In this document: positions 1 to 7,444 of the stretch, in pieces
Numbering within the stretch: position 1 is the first letter of the stretch
Layout of the letters: each line of letters starts with the position of its first letter
From: an uncultured Nitrospina sp.
GTDB taxonomy: Bacteria > Nitrospinota > Nitrospinia > Nitrospinales > VA-1
Direction of reading: 5' to 3'
Length of the DNA stretch: 23,432 nt
Assembly: GCA_913044145.1 (NCBI GenBank)
Contig: CAJWOD010000002.1
Span: 1-23,432 of the forward strand
Made by a program: the position numbers and the translations under genes
The notes under the pieces: model-generated
What the model saw: the letters and a program-made list of their open reading frames with translations, nothing else
Database searches by the model: none
Told to the model about the DNA's origin: nothing

Positions 1-473
1 GGGAGCTTGGCAAATCCATTCATTTTCTGGAATATGAGATTTTTAACAAAGAATGCTTGGTCACCATAAGCCATTCCCAGATATTTTGAACGTAGATTTG
101 CAAGACGATTAATAAGCCGCAGGCTCCATTTATCAGAAACAATACAAAGGGAGAAAGCCCCTCCGATTTCTTCGGAATTTTCCATAAAATGCGACATTTT
201 TTCAAAACTAGCGGATTCGATGCGGCTGTCAGCATGAAGGAAAAGAAAAATATCACCAGTGGCAATTCGGGCCCCCGCGTTCATTTGCAGTGATCGGCCA
301 GCAGGCCCGGTTATAATATTTTCTGTGAATTTGGCTGCAATTTCGAGGGTGCCGTCTTCGCTACCTCCATCACTGACAATAACTTCATGCGGCGAAAGTT
401 GTTGTATATATGTTAGGGTCTCTTCCAAACATTTTGCTTCATTAAGTGTGGGGACGATGATTGAAATTTTCAA
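1..473 (-). CDS. Family 2 glycosyltransferase, TIGR04283-like (3' end outside window)
   Basis: Partial gene reading leftward off the window edge; about 157 N-terminal residues are visible. The start of the protein reads KISIIVPTLNE, followed by VIVSDGGSEDGT, the nucleotide-sugar binding core of GT-A family 2 glycosyltransferases. Further on come FLHADSR (the DxD-like metal/sugar site) and a GMAYGDQAFFV segment. The order of these motifs and the GRSLQMNAGA stretch match the TIGR04283 subfamily (called rSAM/selenodomain-associated transferase 2), whose acceptor is not known. It is probably cytoplasmic; no membrane segment is visible in this part. The start is a TTG at 471-473: an in-frame stop lies about 20 codons upstream, there is no in-frame ATG between, and an AAGGA lies 7 bases before the TTG. 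Family assignment is good; the substrate is unknown. Confidence 0.85.
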   Translation of the reverse strand, partial: MKISIIVPTLNEAKCLEETLTYIQQLSPHEVIVSDGGSEDGTLEIAAKFTENIITGPAGRSLQMNAGARIATGDIFLFLHADSRIESASFEKMSHFMENSEEIGGAFSLCIVSDKWSLRLINRLANLRSKYLGMAYGDQAFFVKNLIFQKMNGFAKL

Positions 474-480
474 GGAATGA

Positions 481-485
481 TCCTT
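481..485 (-). promoter_or_regulatory. Shine-Dalgarno for the glycosyltransferase TTG start
   Basis: AAGGA on the minus strand, 7 bases upstream of the TTG at 471-473. It decides in favour of the TTG start, since no ATG is available in frame before an upstream stop. Confidence 0.5.
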
Positions 486-589
486 ATAATTTAATTACGA
501 AGTTAACTCCCTTATTCCGCGTGAGGGAAGATAGTAGTGGATTATTGCTAGAAAAAATTAGGATCTCAAATTAGAACAATAAATATTTT

Positions 590-610
590 GATGGAGGTCG
601 CTCCATCTTT
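590..610 (+). other. Perfect 7-bp hairpin GATGGAG/CTCCATC between divergent genes
   Basis: The arms GATGGAG (590-596) and CTCCATC (601-607) are perfectly complementary around a GTCG loop and are followed by TTT on the plus strand. It sits in the 225-base region between the divergent glycosyltransferase and bpt genes. It could be part of a leader, a weak terminator of rightward transcription, or an operator. The downstream stretch to the bpt start is very AT-rich, with TATGAT at 639-644 as a possible -10. No convincing -35 was seen. Confidence 0.3.
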
Positions 611-698
611 GTAATCAAATATTAATATATTATAGAATTATGATAAAATTAAACCAGATCTCATTTTTTTTCTTTGCGCCCAGCTGGGTAAGGTAATT

Positions 699-1490
699 AT
701 GTTAGCTCATTTTATAGACTCTCGATCCTTTCAGTGTGGCTATTTTCAAGATCGCCAGTCACTCTTTGAAGAATATCTACTTGAAGATGTTTCGGAAGTG
801 GAGTTCGAGTATTTGTTAGCGCACGGTATGCGACATTTCGGCGATTATTATTTCCGACCCCGTTGCCAAAATTGCTATTTGTGTATTCCTATTCGTGTGC
901 GTGTCAATGAATTTAAAATGACGCGAAATCAAAAACGGGCATTGACCACATGCAAAAATATAAAAATGAAAATTGGTGACCCTGTATATTCTGAAGAAAA
1001 ATTTAGACTATATCTAAAGCACAAAGAAAGATTTAATTCTTTGCAAGACGATGTGGAAGATGAGAAAAATTTTCGCATGTCATTTTATGTCAACACTCCA
1101 TTCGGAATCGAGTTTGAATATTATCTAGATGGAAAATTAGTTGGTGTGGCCCTAGGGGATAAAACCTCTAAATCCTTTTCGGCAATTTATACCTTTTATG
1201 ATGTGTCTGACAAGAAAATGAGTCTGGGTACCTACAGCATATTAAAACAATTAGAATATGCGAATCAATATTCTATGAAATATTTTTATCTTGGCTATTA
1301 TATTGCCGAAAATGCTTCTCTGGCCTACAAATCTAGCTTTCGTCCTAATGAAGTTTATATGGGCAGGGAATGGCGTCGGTTCAGAAATGTCGCTGGAGAT
1401 TATCTAATTTCCAAAAAAAGACTGCAATGGAAAAATTCTGATCTGTTGGTCAAAGCGGCTTCTGCTAGTGTGACGTTAGACTCTCTATAA
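699..1490 (+). CDS. bpt: Aspartate/glutamate leucyltransferase (Bpt/ATE family)
   Basis: Aminoacyl-tRNA-protein transferase of the N-degron pathway. The family moves leucine (bacterial Bpt) or arginine (ATE) from charged tRNA to N-terminal acidic residues, marking proteins for ClpS/ClpAP degradation in the cytoplasm. The N-terminal ATE_N domain carries QCGY (Cys13) and the RPRCQNCYLCIPIRV block (Cys56, Cys59, Cys62), followed by the basic RNQKR. The C-terminal ATE_C domain, about residues 110-240, includes the DGKLVGVA segment, the Y-F-Y-L-G-Y-Y segment and the YKSSFRPNE motif. At 263 aa it is close to the usual 240-260 aa. The ATG is preceded by AAGG at a normal distance. It stands alone on its strand; clpS, clpA and aat are not in the window. 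Leucyl rather than arginyl specificity is inferred from the bacterial subfamily. Confidence 0.9.
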   Translation: MLAHFIDSRSFQCGYFQDRQSLFEEYLLEDVSEVEFEYLLAHGMRHFGDYYFRPRCQNCYLCIPIRVRVNEFKMTRNQKRALTTCKNIKMKIGDPVYSEEKFRLYLKHKERFNSLQDDVEDEKNFRMSFYVNTPFGIEFEYYLDGKLVGVALGDKTSKSFSAIYTFYDVSDKKMSLGTYSILKQLEYANQYSMKYFYLGYYIAENASLAYKSSFRPNEVYMGREWRRFRNVAGDYLISKKRLQWKNSDLLVKAASASVTLDSL

Positions 1491-1520
1491 ATAGCTAAGT
1501 GCTGAAAAAACTCTATTCAG

Positions 1521-1559
1521 AATCCATGAAATTCTATTTTGTTTTAGAAATCTTGGATT
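1521..1559. terminator. Long imperfect hairpin between convergent bpt and the LRR unit
   Basis: The arms at 1521-1536 and 1545-1559 pair imperfectly (AATCCA with TGGATT, and TCTA with TAGA, with small internal bulges) around the loop TTTTGTTT. The hairpin lies just after the bpt stop (1490) and just after the leftward 43-aa gene (stop at 1586-1588). On the minus strand a run of six T follows about ten bases after the stem. It is plausibly a bidirectional terminator for the two convergent units, though the stem is AT-rich. Confidence 0.4.
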
Positions 1560-1585
1560 GTCGACACTCTTTTTCCCGATGAAGG

Positions 1586-1717
1586 TTAAAGAATTCCGGT
1601 GTAAACGAGAATCATCCAAATCACGAGAAGGATGTTAAAAGCCACCCCAACATGAAAGAATATATTGAAGAATTTAGTGTGGCTGTATTCGTAATCGTTT
1701 TTATTTTCTTCTGTCAT
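1586..1717 (-). CDS. Small single-span membrane protein (43 aa), unrecognised
   Basis: A complete short reading frame: ATG at 1715-1717, TAA at 1586-1588, 43 codons. The first 15 residues are hydrophilic and acidic (starting MTEENKNDYEYS). Residues from about 16 to 43 form one continuous hydrophobic stretch (for example VAFNILLVIWMILVYTGIL), ending almost at the C-terminus. It begins 6 bases after the stop codon of the leucine-rich-repeat gene on the same strand, so it is probably cotranscribed and perhaps translationally coupled; no strong Shine-Dalgarno is visible. The charge and hydrophobicity pattern is protein-like and not expected of noise. The function is unknown. It resembles in form the small inner-membrane proteins that regulate larger partners, but that is only analogy. 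Confidence 0.55.
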   Translation of the reverse strand: MTEENKNDYEYSHTKFFNIFFHVGVAFNILLVIWMILVYTGIL

Positions 1718-1723
1718 AATAGG

Positions 1724-2527
1724 TCAATCCATTACCAGAGTGGTCAAACGTTTTGCTAGTTCTGAGCTGCGAATCACTTTTCTTATGGGGCGCTCTATAA
1801 AATTAAGACTCATATAAAGCCTCTCTAGATTCAAAAAAGTTTGTGATTCAGAAATGGCTTGTCCCCCTTCATCTCTTATTTCGTTTCGCCAAATACTCAA
1901 CGCACTAAGATTTTTAAGATAAGGCGAATTGGCTATTGCAATTGCTCCCGCATTGCCCATTTTGTTGGAGCATAAATATAGTTTTTCAAGCTCCGCCAGA
2001 TGTTTACTTTCAGCAAGTGCTACGATGCCTTCATCCCCTATAGCTGTGCTGTCGAGGTGGAGAGCTTTCAGGCTGGGCCATTTATTGGATGCGGCTATGG
2101 AGCGTGCGCCTTCTGGTCCAATAGGGTTCGAATCGAGAAAAATGATCTCCATATTTTTCAGGTTTGGAGATTCGGCTAAAGCAGCCGCGCCTACAGGGCC
2201 GATATTGTTAGCTTCCAACATGATGCATTTCAAATTTTTTAATAGATCAGATTTAGCAATGGATTTTGCTTCTTTGTCCCCGATGATATTGTGGTTTAGG
2301 TAAAGTGAAGTTAAGCCTGTTAAGCATTTTACCTGACAGAGCATTTCAATGGCTTCACCACAAAGTTGATTTTGACTGAGATAAAGTTGTTCCACCCTAG
2401 ACAACTCTTTGCTGGCGGCTAAAAGGCGTAACTCTTCGATGCCAATATTTTTGTCTTCCAAGTCTAAAAGTTTGCCATCGTCGACAAGATTTGCCGATAT
2501 GGTATGTTCAAAGCTCACGTCTTCCAT
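1724..2527 (-). CDS. Leucine-rich-repeat protein, ribonuclease-inhibitor type
   Basis: Nine consecutive repeats of exactly 27 residues fill residues 18-260 of 267 (about 1748-2476). The consensus is L-x-x-L-x-L-x-x-N-x-I-G-x-x-G-A-x-x-I-A-x-S-x-x-L-K-N, typical of ribonuclease-inhibitor-like LRRs that fold as a horseshoe with a strand and a helix in each turn. No signal peptide or membrane segment is seen, so a cytoplasmic protein-binding role is likely; the partner is unknown. I chose the ATG at 2525-2527, preceded by GGATG at a suitable distance, giving 267 aa. A longer form from a TTG at 2594-2596 would be 290 aa, but its start has no good Shine-Dalgarno and runs into the ald promoter region. 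It is divergent from ald and followed at once by the 43-aa membrane gene. Confidence 0.8.
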   Translation of the reverse strand: MEDVSFEHTISANLVDDGKLLDLEDKNIGIEELRLLAASKELSRVEQLYLSQNQLCGEAIEMLCQVKCLTGLTSLYLNHNIIGDKEAKSIAKSDLLKNLKCIMLEANNIGPVGAAALAESPNLKNMEIIFLDSNPIGPEGARSIAASNKWPSLKALHLDSTAIGDEGIVALAESKHLAELEKLYLCSNKMGNAGAIAIANSPYLKNLSALSIWRNEIRDEGGQAISESQTFLNLERLYMSLNFIERPIRKVIRSSELAKRLTTLVMD

Positions 2528-2584
2528 TGGGAAACATCCAGAATAATATTTTAATGAATAACTTATTACTCTAATGGATTTTAT

Positions 2585-2616
2585 TTGAAAGATCAAACCT
2601 AGGTTTCGTTTATAAT
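2585..2616 (+). promoter_or_regulatory. Candidate ald promoter
   Basis: A perfect -10 hexamer TATAAT lies at 2611-2616, 32 bases before the ald start codon. The best -35-like hexamer, TTGAAA at 2585-2590, is 20 bases upstream, longer than the usual 16-18. Either the -35 is degenerate or an activator assists. An AGAGG 5 bases before the ald ATG gives a good ribosome binding site. Confidence 0.4.
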
Positions 2617-2648
2617 GTTGCTTATATTAAAGATTAAAAGAGGTTTTT

Positions 2649-3758
2649 ATGATTATAGGTATTCCAAAAGAAATTAAGATCGATGAATATCGCGTCTCCA
2701 TGACCCCGGCAGGGGTGCATGATCTTGTGGGTCATGGGCATAAGGTGTTGGTAGAAGACAAGGCTGGGGAGGGCAGTGGTATTTCCAATCAGGATTATTT
2801 GGAACAAGGTGCTGACATTGTTTCCAGGGATGACATTTTTCTCCGCGCAGAAATGATCGTGAAGGTTAAAGAGCCTATTGCAGAAGAATATTCGAAGCTA
2901 CGAGAAGGACAAATTTTATATACATATTTGCATTTGGCTCCCGCACCTGAATTGACTCAGGCTTTGCTTGATAGAAAGATAATAGGCATTGCTTATGAAA
3001 CTGTGCAGTTAAAAGATAAATCCTTGCCTCTACTCGTTCCTATGAGTGAGGTTGCAGGGCGAATGGCGGTACACGAAGGCGCGAAATATCTTGAACGCGA
3101 AAATGGCGGACGCGGCATTTTGCTAGGCGGGGTTCCCGGTGTTGACCCGGGACATGTGGTCATTGTTGGTGGTGGAGTTGTCGGCGCCAACGCTGCAAAG
3201 ATGGCGATCGGTACTGGCGCATCAGTAACATTACTTGATATTAATTTGCCACGATTACGCTATCTCGATGATATTCATGGAAGTAGATTGAAAACTTTGA
3301 TGTCGAACAAATTTAATTTGAGAGAATCGTTAGGTACAGCAGATCTGGTTATAGGCTCGGTGCTTAATCTCGGTGCGCGTACACCTAGGCTCATTACCCG
3401 CGAAATGTTAAAGGAAATGCAGCAGGGATCAGTGATCGTTGATGTTGGGATTGACCAAGGGGGAATGCTCGAAACTTCTCGTCCAACAACACACAGTGAT
3501 CCGATTTTTGAGGTGGAAGGGGTTATACATTACTGCGTTGCCAATATGCCAGGAGCGCTGGCACGGACTTCAACTTTTGCGCTCACCAACGCGACTTTCC
3601 CTTACGCTTTGAAACTAGCAAATGAAGGTTACAAGAAAGCCATGTCTGATGATGCCGCATTACGAGGAGGACTCAATGTTTGTCTCGGTTCGATCACTCA
3701 CCCCGCCGTAGCAACTGCGCTTGGTAAAGAGTTTGTTAAACCTGAAAAATTTTTATAA
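2649..3758 (+). CDS. ald: Alanine dehydrogenase (NAD-dependent)
   Basis: Catalyses reversible oxidative deamination of L-alanine to pyruvate and ammonia with NAD+, in the cytoplasm, usually as a hexamer. The 369-aa length fits the family (about 370). The N-terminal AlaDh/PNT domain has MIIGIPKEIK, the catalytic Lys74 in VKVKEP and His95 in YLHLAP, matching Lys75 and His96 of well-studied family members. The NAD domain has the glycine-rich GGGVVG at 174-179 after GGVPGVDPG, the adenosine-ribose acidic residue Asp197, and the catalytic Asp269 in GIDQGG. The C-terminus HPAVATALG is also typical. It is a single gene, divergent from the LRR gene and followed by dnaE on the same strand after 168 bases. 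It could supply ammonia or pyruvate, or fix ammonium as alanine. Confidence 0.96.
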   Translation: MIIGIPKEIKIDEYRVSMTPAGVHDLVGHGHKVLVEDKAGEGSGISNQDYLEQGADIVSRDDIFLRAEMIVKVKEPIAEEYSKLREGQILYTYLHLAPAPELTQALLDRKIIGIAYETVQLKDKSLPLLVPMSEVAGRMAVHEGAKYLERENGGRGILLGGVPGVDPGHVVIVGGGVVGANAAKMAIGTGASVTLLDINLPRLRYLDDIHGSRLKTLMSNKFNLRESLGTADLVIGSVLNLGARTPRLITREMLKEMQQGSVIVDVGIDQGGMLETSRPTTHSDPIFEVEGVIHYCVANMPGALARTSTFALTNATFPYALKLANEGYKKAMSDDAALRGGLNVCLGSITHPAVATALGKEFVKPEKFL

Positions 3759-3812
3759 ATTGATTATCTAAAATCGATCTAAAGTTCTTTTTGGGTTCCT
3801 TTAAAATTGCAA

Positions 3813-3846
3813 AACAGGCCTGGTCGACTAAGTTTTTAAGCCTGTT
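3813..3846 (+). terminator. Candidate hairpin downstream of ald
   Basis: AACAGGC (3813-3819) and GCCTGTT (3840-3846) form a perfect 7-bp stem around a 20-base loop, 55 bases after the ald stop. No T-run follows, so it is a poor intrinsic terminator. It could instead protect the ald transcript end or be incidental. Confidence 0.25.
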
Positions 3847-3889
3847 ACTGCTTGGGTTTAATTGATTTATTTGTTCTTATTTGTGCTGG

Positions 3890-3923
3890 TTGATAAAAGT
3901 ATTTTAAACTGCTATTAAATAGC
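3890..3923 (+). promoter_or_regulatory. Candidate dnaE promoter with overlapping dyad
   Basis: TTGATA (3890-3895) and TATTAA (3913-3918) are separated by 17 bases. The -10 lies inside a perfect dyad GCTATT-A-AATAGC at 3911-3923, which ends 3 bases before the dnaE ATG. No Shine-Dalgarno is visible. If this promoter is used, transcription would begin at or very near the start codon, giving a leaderless or nearly leaderless message. The dyad could be an operator. Confidence 0.35.
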
Positions 3924-3926
3924 ATT

Positions 3927-6900
3927 ATGAGCAATTTTGTTCACCTGCATCTTCATACGTCCTACAGTTTGCTCGACTCTTCCATTCGCCATGAACCTTT
4001 AATCAAAAGGGCGGCTGAGTTTGGTATGCCTGCGGTTGCCATGACAGACCACGGCAATATGTTTGGTGCTATTGAGTTTTACAACACCGCCAAAAAAAAC
4101 AATATAAAACCCATTCTTGGCTGTGAGGTGTATGTTGCTCCTGAGAGTCGTCATGAAAAAAAATCCAAAGACAATTTACGCGATGCCTCATATCACCTGA
4201 TTCTGCTTTCGGAAAACGAAAGGGGATACAAAAACCTGTTACGCCTCATCACCAAGGGATATCTGGAAGGCTTCTATTATAAGCCGCGTATTGATAAAGA
4301 ACTACTTGCAGAATATTCTGAGGGGTTAATTGCCTTGAGTTCTTGTGTTCGGGGAGAGGTGGCACATAATGTCAATCGCGAAAATATTCCGCGAGCCACC
4401 AAGGTTGCGAGTCAATATGCGGAGATCATGGGTCCGAATAATTTTTTTCTCGAACTACAAAATCACGGACTGGAAAACCAGAATCACATCAACAAGGAGA
4501 TCATAAAAATTGGGAGAAAACTTGGCATTCCCATAGTTGCGACAAATAACTGCCATTATTTGGATAAAGAAGATTTTCGTGCGCATGAGATTCTTCTTTG
4601 TTTGCAAACAGGAAAAACCATTACCGATCCTTATCGAATGCAATATCCGGCGTCCGAATTTTATTTTAAGTCTCCTCAAGAGATGGTGGAGTTGTTTAAG
4701 GAAACACCGGAAGCCATCACCAATACCCTCAAGATTGCTGAGCGTTGTGAATTGGAATTAGAGTTCGATAAACTTAATTTGCCAGATTATCCGGTACCAG
4801 AACCTTATACGTTAGAAACATATCTGGAAGAAATATCACATGAAGGACTTATAGAAAGATTTAGAGAGTTAGACCGGTTAGGAATCAATTTTGATAAAAT
4901 CACCTACGAAAAGAGGTTAGACGAGGAATTGGGTATTATCAAACGAATGGGATATCCCGGTTATTTCCTGATTGTGTGGGATTTCATTAAATATGCGAAG
5001 GAAAAAGATATTCCTGTTGGGCCGGGTCGAGGTTCCGCGGCGGGCAGCGTTGTGGCTTATGCTTTGAGAATTACCGACATTGATCCAATGCAATACGGTC
5101 TACTGTTTGAACGTTTTTTGAATCCAGAACGGGTAAGTATGCCGGACATCGATATTGATTTTTGTATGGATGGACGTGATGACGTCATTAAATATGTAAC
5201 GGAAAAATACGGTGGAAACCAGAACGTGACGCAGATTATCACCTTTGGCAGTATGAACGCTAAAGGGGTGATCCGTGATGTGGGTCGAGTGCTGGATATG
5301 ACCTATGGCGAGGTTGATAAGCTTGCCAAGCTGGTGCCGAACAAATTGAATGTCACTTTAGATGACGCATTCAAGGAAGAAAAACAGTTCGCCAAACTGC
5401 GTAAGGAAAATTCCAAAGTTGCAGAGTTGCTCGATATCGCCAAGAGTCTAGAAGGGTTGCCGCGCCATTGTTCCACCCATGCGGCTGGAGTTGTGATTTC
5501 ATCAAAAGCGTTGACCGAATTTTGTCCTCTTTATAAGGGCGGTAATGACGAGGTGGTGACGCAGTATGCGATGGCCAGTGTTGAAAAGCTGGGTCTGCTA
5601 AAAATGGATTTTTTGGGACTTCGCACGTTGACTGTAATTCAAAATGCATTAAATCTCATCAAGCAATCTCAGAATAAAGATTTGGATATCAGTGTGATTC
5701 CTTTGAATGATCCTGCGACCTTCAAACTTTTATCCCATGCGAGAACTCTGGGTGTTTTCCAGTTGGAAAGCTCTGGCATGCGTGATCTATTAAAGAAATT
5801 AAAACCGGATTGTTTTGAAGATATCATTGCTTTGCTTGCCATGTATCGGCCTGGTCCTTTAGAAAGCGGAATGGTCGATGATTATGTCAAACGTAAGCAT
5901 GGGACAATGGATTTGAAGTTCGATCTACCGCAACTACAAGACATCTTGAAAGAAACTCAAGGAGTGATTCTTTACCAAGAGCAGGTTATGAAGATCGCCA
6001 GTGTTTTAGCTGGTTTTAGCCTAGGAGACGCCGATTTATTGCGTCGCGCAATGGGTAAAAAAAAGCCTGAAGAAATGGCCGCGCAACGTGAAAAGTTTAT
6101 GGTTGGAGCAGAGGCCAATAAGATCAATTCTAAAAAATCGAAGAGAATTTTTGATTTGATGGAAAAATTTGCGGGTTATGGATTCAATAAGTCTCACAGT
6201 GCAGCCTATGCTCAGATTTCTTATCAGACGGCCTATCTCAAAGCACATTATCCGTTGGAGTTTTTTGGCGCATTGATCACAAGTGATATGGATAATACCG
6301 ATAAGGTTTTGCGCTATATCCACGATTGCCGCGAGATGAAAATAATGGTGCAGCCACCGGATGTGAATTTGAGCGACCGTGACTTTTCGGTTTCAGATAA
6401 CAAACTCGTTTTTGGATTGGGTGCGATCAAAAATGTCGGCAGTAAAGCTATCGATAATATTATTGAGGCTCGTAAGGAATTAAAAAAGTTTAATTCATTG
6501 AGTCAGTTGTGTGAAAGCGTAGACCTACAGCTTGCGAATAAACGTGTGTTTGAAAGTTTGATTAAAAGCGGTGCTTGTGATTCCTTCGGGCAGAGCCGAG
6601 CAAAGATGTTTAAAGAACTTCCGGCTTCCATGGAGCAAGGTCAAAAGAAGCAACGCGATCAGCAACTGGGTCAATCAAGCATGTTCGATACCTTCGCAGA
6701 AGATGTTGCGCCTGAGCAAGGTAACGGAAATCATATTGAAGAGTGGAACGAAGCCGACCGATTGAAGTTCGAAAAGGAGAGTATTGGATTTTATATCACT
6801 GGTCATCCTTTGGACCAGTTTACCAAAGATCTGGTTTGGTTCACTAATGCTACTTCGGCATCGGTTGAGGAATCGGGCAGCAGCAAGAACGTCAGTATTG

Positions 6901-7382
6901 CGGGTATACCTATAAAACATCTTCCAAAAACCACTCGCAAGGGCGATAAAATGGGAATAATTACCCTGGAAGATTTGTATGGATCGATTGAAGTGATTTT
7001 ATGGCCTGAAATTTATGCGGAGGTGGAGTCCGTTTTACTTGCCGAAGAACCCATTCTTGTAAAAGGGGAGGTGGACTCGGAAGGCAATATGCCAAAAGTC
7101 ATCGCCAAGGAAGTGTTCCCATTGATTCAGGCAAAGCAGAGGTTTCAGGGCAAGGTGATGATCCATTTTCGTACTTTGGGCCTGGAAAAGGAAACGCTTT
7201 TTGCTGTTAAAGAAATTTTGGCTGCAAATAAAGGTAACAACGATACAAGGTTACATTTTATTTCTCCAGACAATAAGGAGCGAGTGGTTACGGTTTCTGA
7301 AGATCTTCGCATCCAGCCCTCCGATGAAGTAATCGCGCAAATTCAATCTTTGCTGGGTGAAGACGCAATTTTATTTGAATAA
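3927..7382 (+). CDS. dnaE: DNA polymerase III alpha subunit
   Basis: Replicative C-family polymerase, catalytic subunit of the chromosomal replicase. The 1151-aa length matches the DnaE1 type (E. coli 1160). The N-terminal PHP domain starts FVHLHLHTSYSLLDSS and continues through TDHGNMFGAIEFY and ILGCEVYVAP. The palm contains GPGRGSAAGS (365-374) and the catalytic aspartates in PDIDIDF (Asp407, Asp409 and Asp411 region). GYGFNKSHSAAYA marks the finger/beta-binding region. A helix-hairpin-helix region and an OB fold (about residues 990-1065, GIITLEDLYGSIEV) complete the usual order. The ATG start gives the family-typical N-terminus, although no Shine-Dalgarno precedes it. The upstream gene is ald and the downstream gene is convergent. 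Confidence 0.98.
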   Translation: MSNFVHLHLHTSYSLLDSSIRHEPLIKRAAEFGMPAVAMTDHGNMFGAIEFYNTAKKNNIKPILGCEVYVAPESRHEKKSKDNLRDASYHLILLSENERGYKNLLRLITKGYLEGFYYKPRIDKELLAEYSEGLIALSSCVRGEVAHNVNRENIPRATKVASQYAEIMGPNNFFLELQNHGLENQNHINKEIIKIGRKLGIPIVATNNCHYLDKEDFRAHEILLCLQTGKTITDPYRMQYPASEFYFKSPQEMVELFKETPEAITNTLKIAERCELELEFDKLNLPDYPVPEPYTLETYLEEISHEGLIERFRELDRLGINFDKITYEKRLDEELGIIKRMGYPGYFLIVWDFIKYAKEKDIPVGPGRGSAAGSVVAYALRITDIDPMQYGLLFERFLNPERVSMPDIDIDFCMDGRDDVIKYVTEKYGGNQNVTQIITFGSMNAKGVIRDVGRVLDMTYGEVDKLAKLVPNKLNVTLDDAFKEEKQFAKLRKENSKVAELLDIAKSLEGLPRHCSTHAAGVVISSKALTEFCPLYKGGNDEVVTQYAMASVEKLGLLKMDFLGLRTLTVIQNALNLIKQSQNKDLDISVIPLNDPATFKLLSHARTLGVFQLESSGMRDLLKKLKPDCFEDIIALLAMYRPGPLESGMVDDYVKRKHGTMDLKFDLPQLQDILKETQGVILYQEQVMKIASVLAGFSLGDADLLRRAMGKKKPEEMAAQREKFMVGAEANKINSKKSKRIFDLMEKFAGYGFNKSHSAAYAQISYQTAYLKAHYPLEFFGALITSDMDNTDKVLRYIHDCREMKIMVQPPDVNLSDRDFSVSDNKLVFGLGAIKNVGSKAIDNIIEARKELKKFNSLSQLCESVDLQLANKRVFESLIKSGACDSFGQSRAKMFKELPASMEQGQKKQRDQQLGQSSMFDTFAEDVAPEQGNGNHIEEWNEADRLKFEKESIGFYITGHPLDQFTKDLVWFTNATSASVEESGSSKNVSIAGIPIKHLPKTTRKGDKMGIITLEDLYGSIEVILWPEIYAEVESVLLAEEPILVKGEVDSEGNMPKVIAKEVFPLIQAKQRFQGKVMIHFRTLGLEKETLFAVKEILAANKGNNDTRLHFISPDNKERVVTVSEDLRIQPSDEVIAQIQSLLGEDAILFE

Positions 7383-7395
7383 GTGTGGGCTTCGC

Positions 7396-7419
7396 CTGGT
7401 AGAGATTGACCAGTTTCTA
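7396..7419. terminator. Weak terminator candidate after dnaE
   Basis: CTGGT (7396-7400) pairs with ACCAG (7409-7413) and is followed by TTTCTAT. The 5-bp stem and short T tract are weak, but the position between convergent dnaE and the 7445-8083 gene suits a terminator. Confidence 0.3.
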
Positions 7420-7444
7420 TAGGTTTAAAAAATTATAAAACAAC

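Noticed and set aside
1929..2303. 124-codon plus-strand frame opposite the LRR gene
   Set aside because: The repetitive LRR codons keep the opposite strand free of stops; the repeat structure on the minus strand is the real signal.
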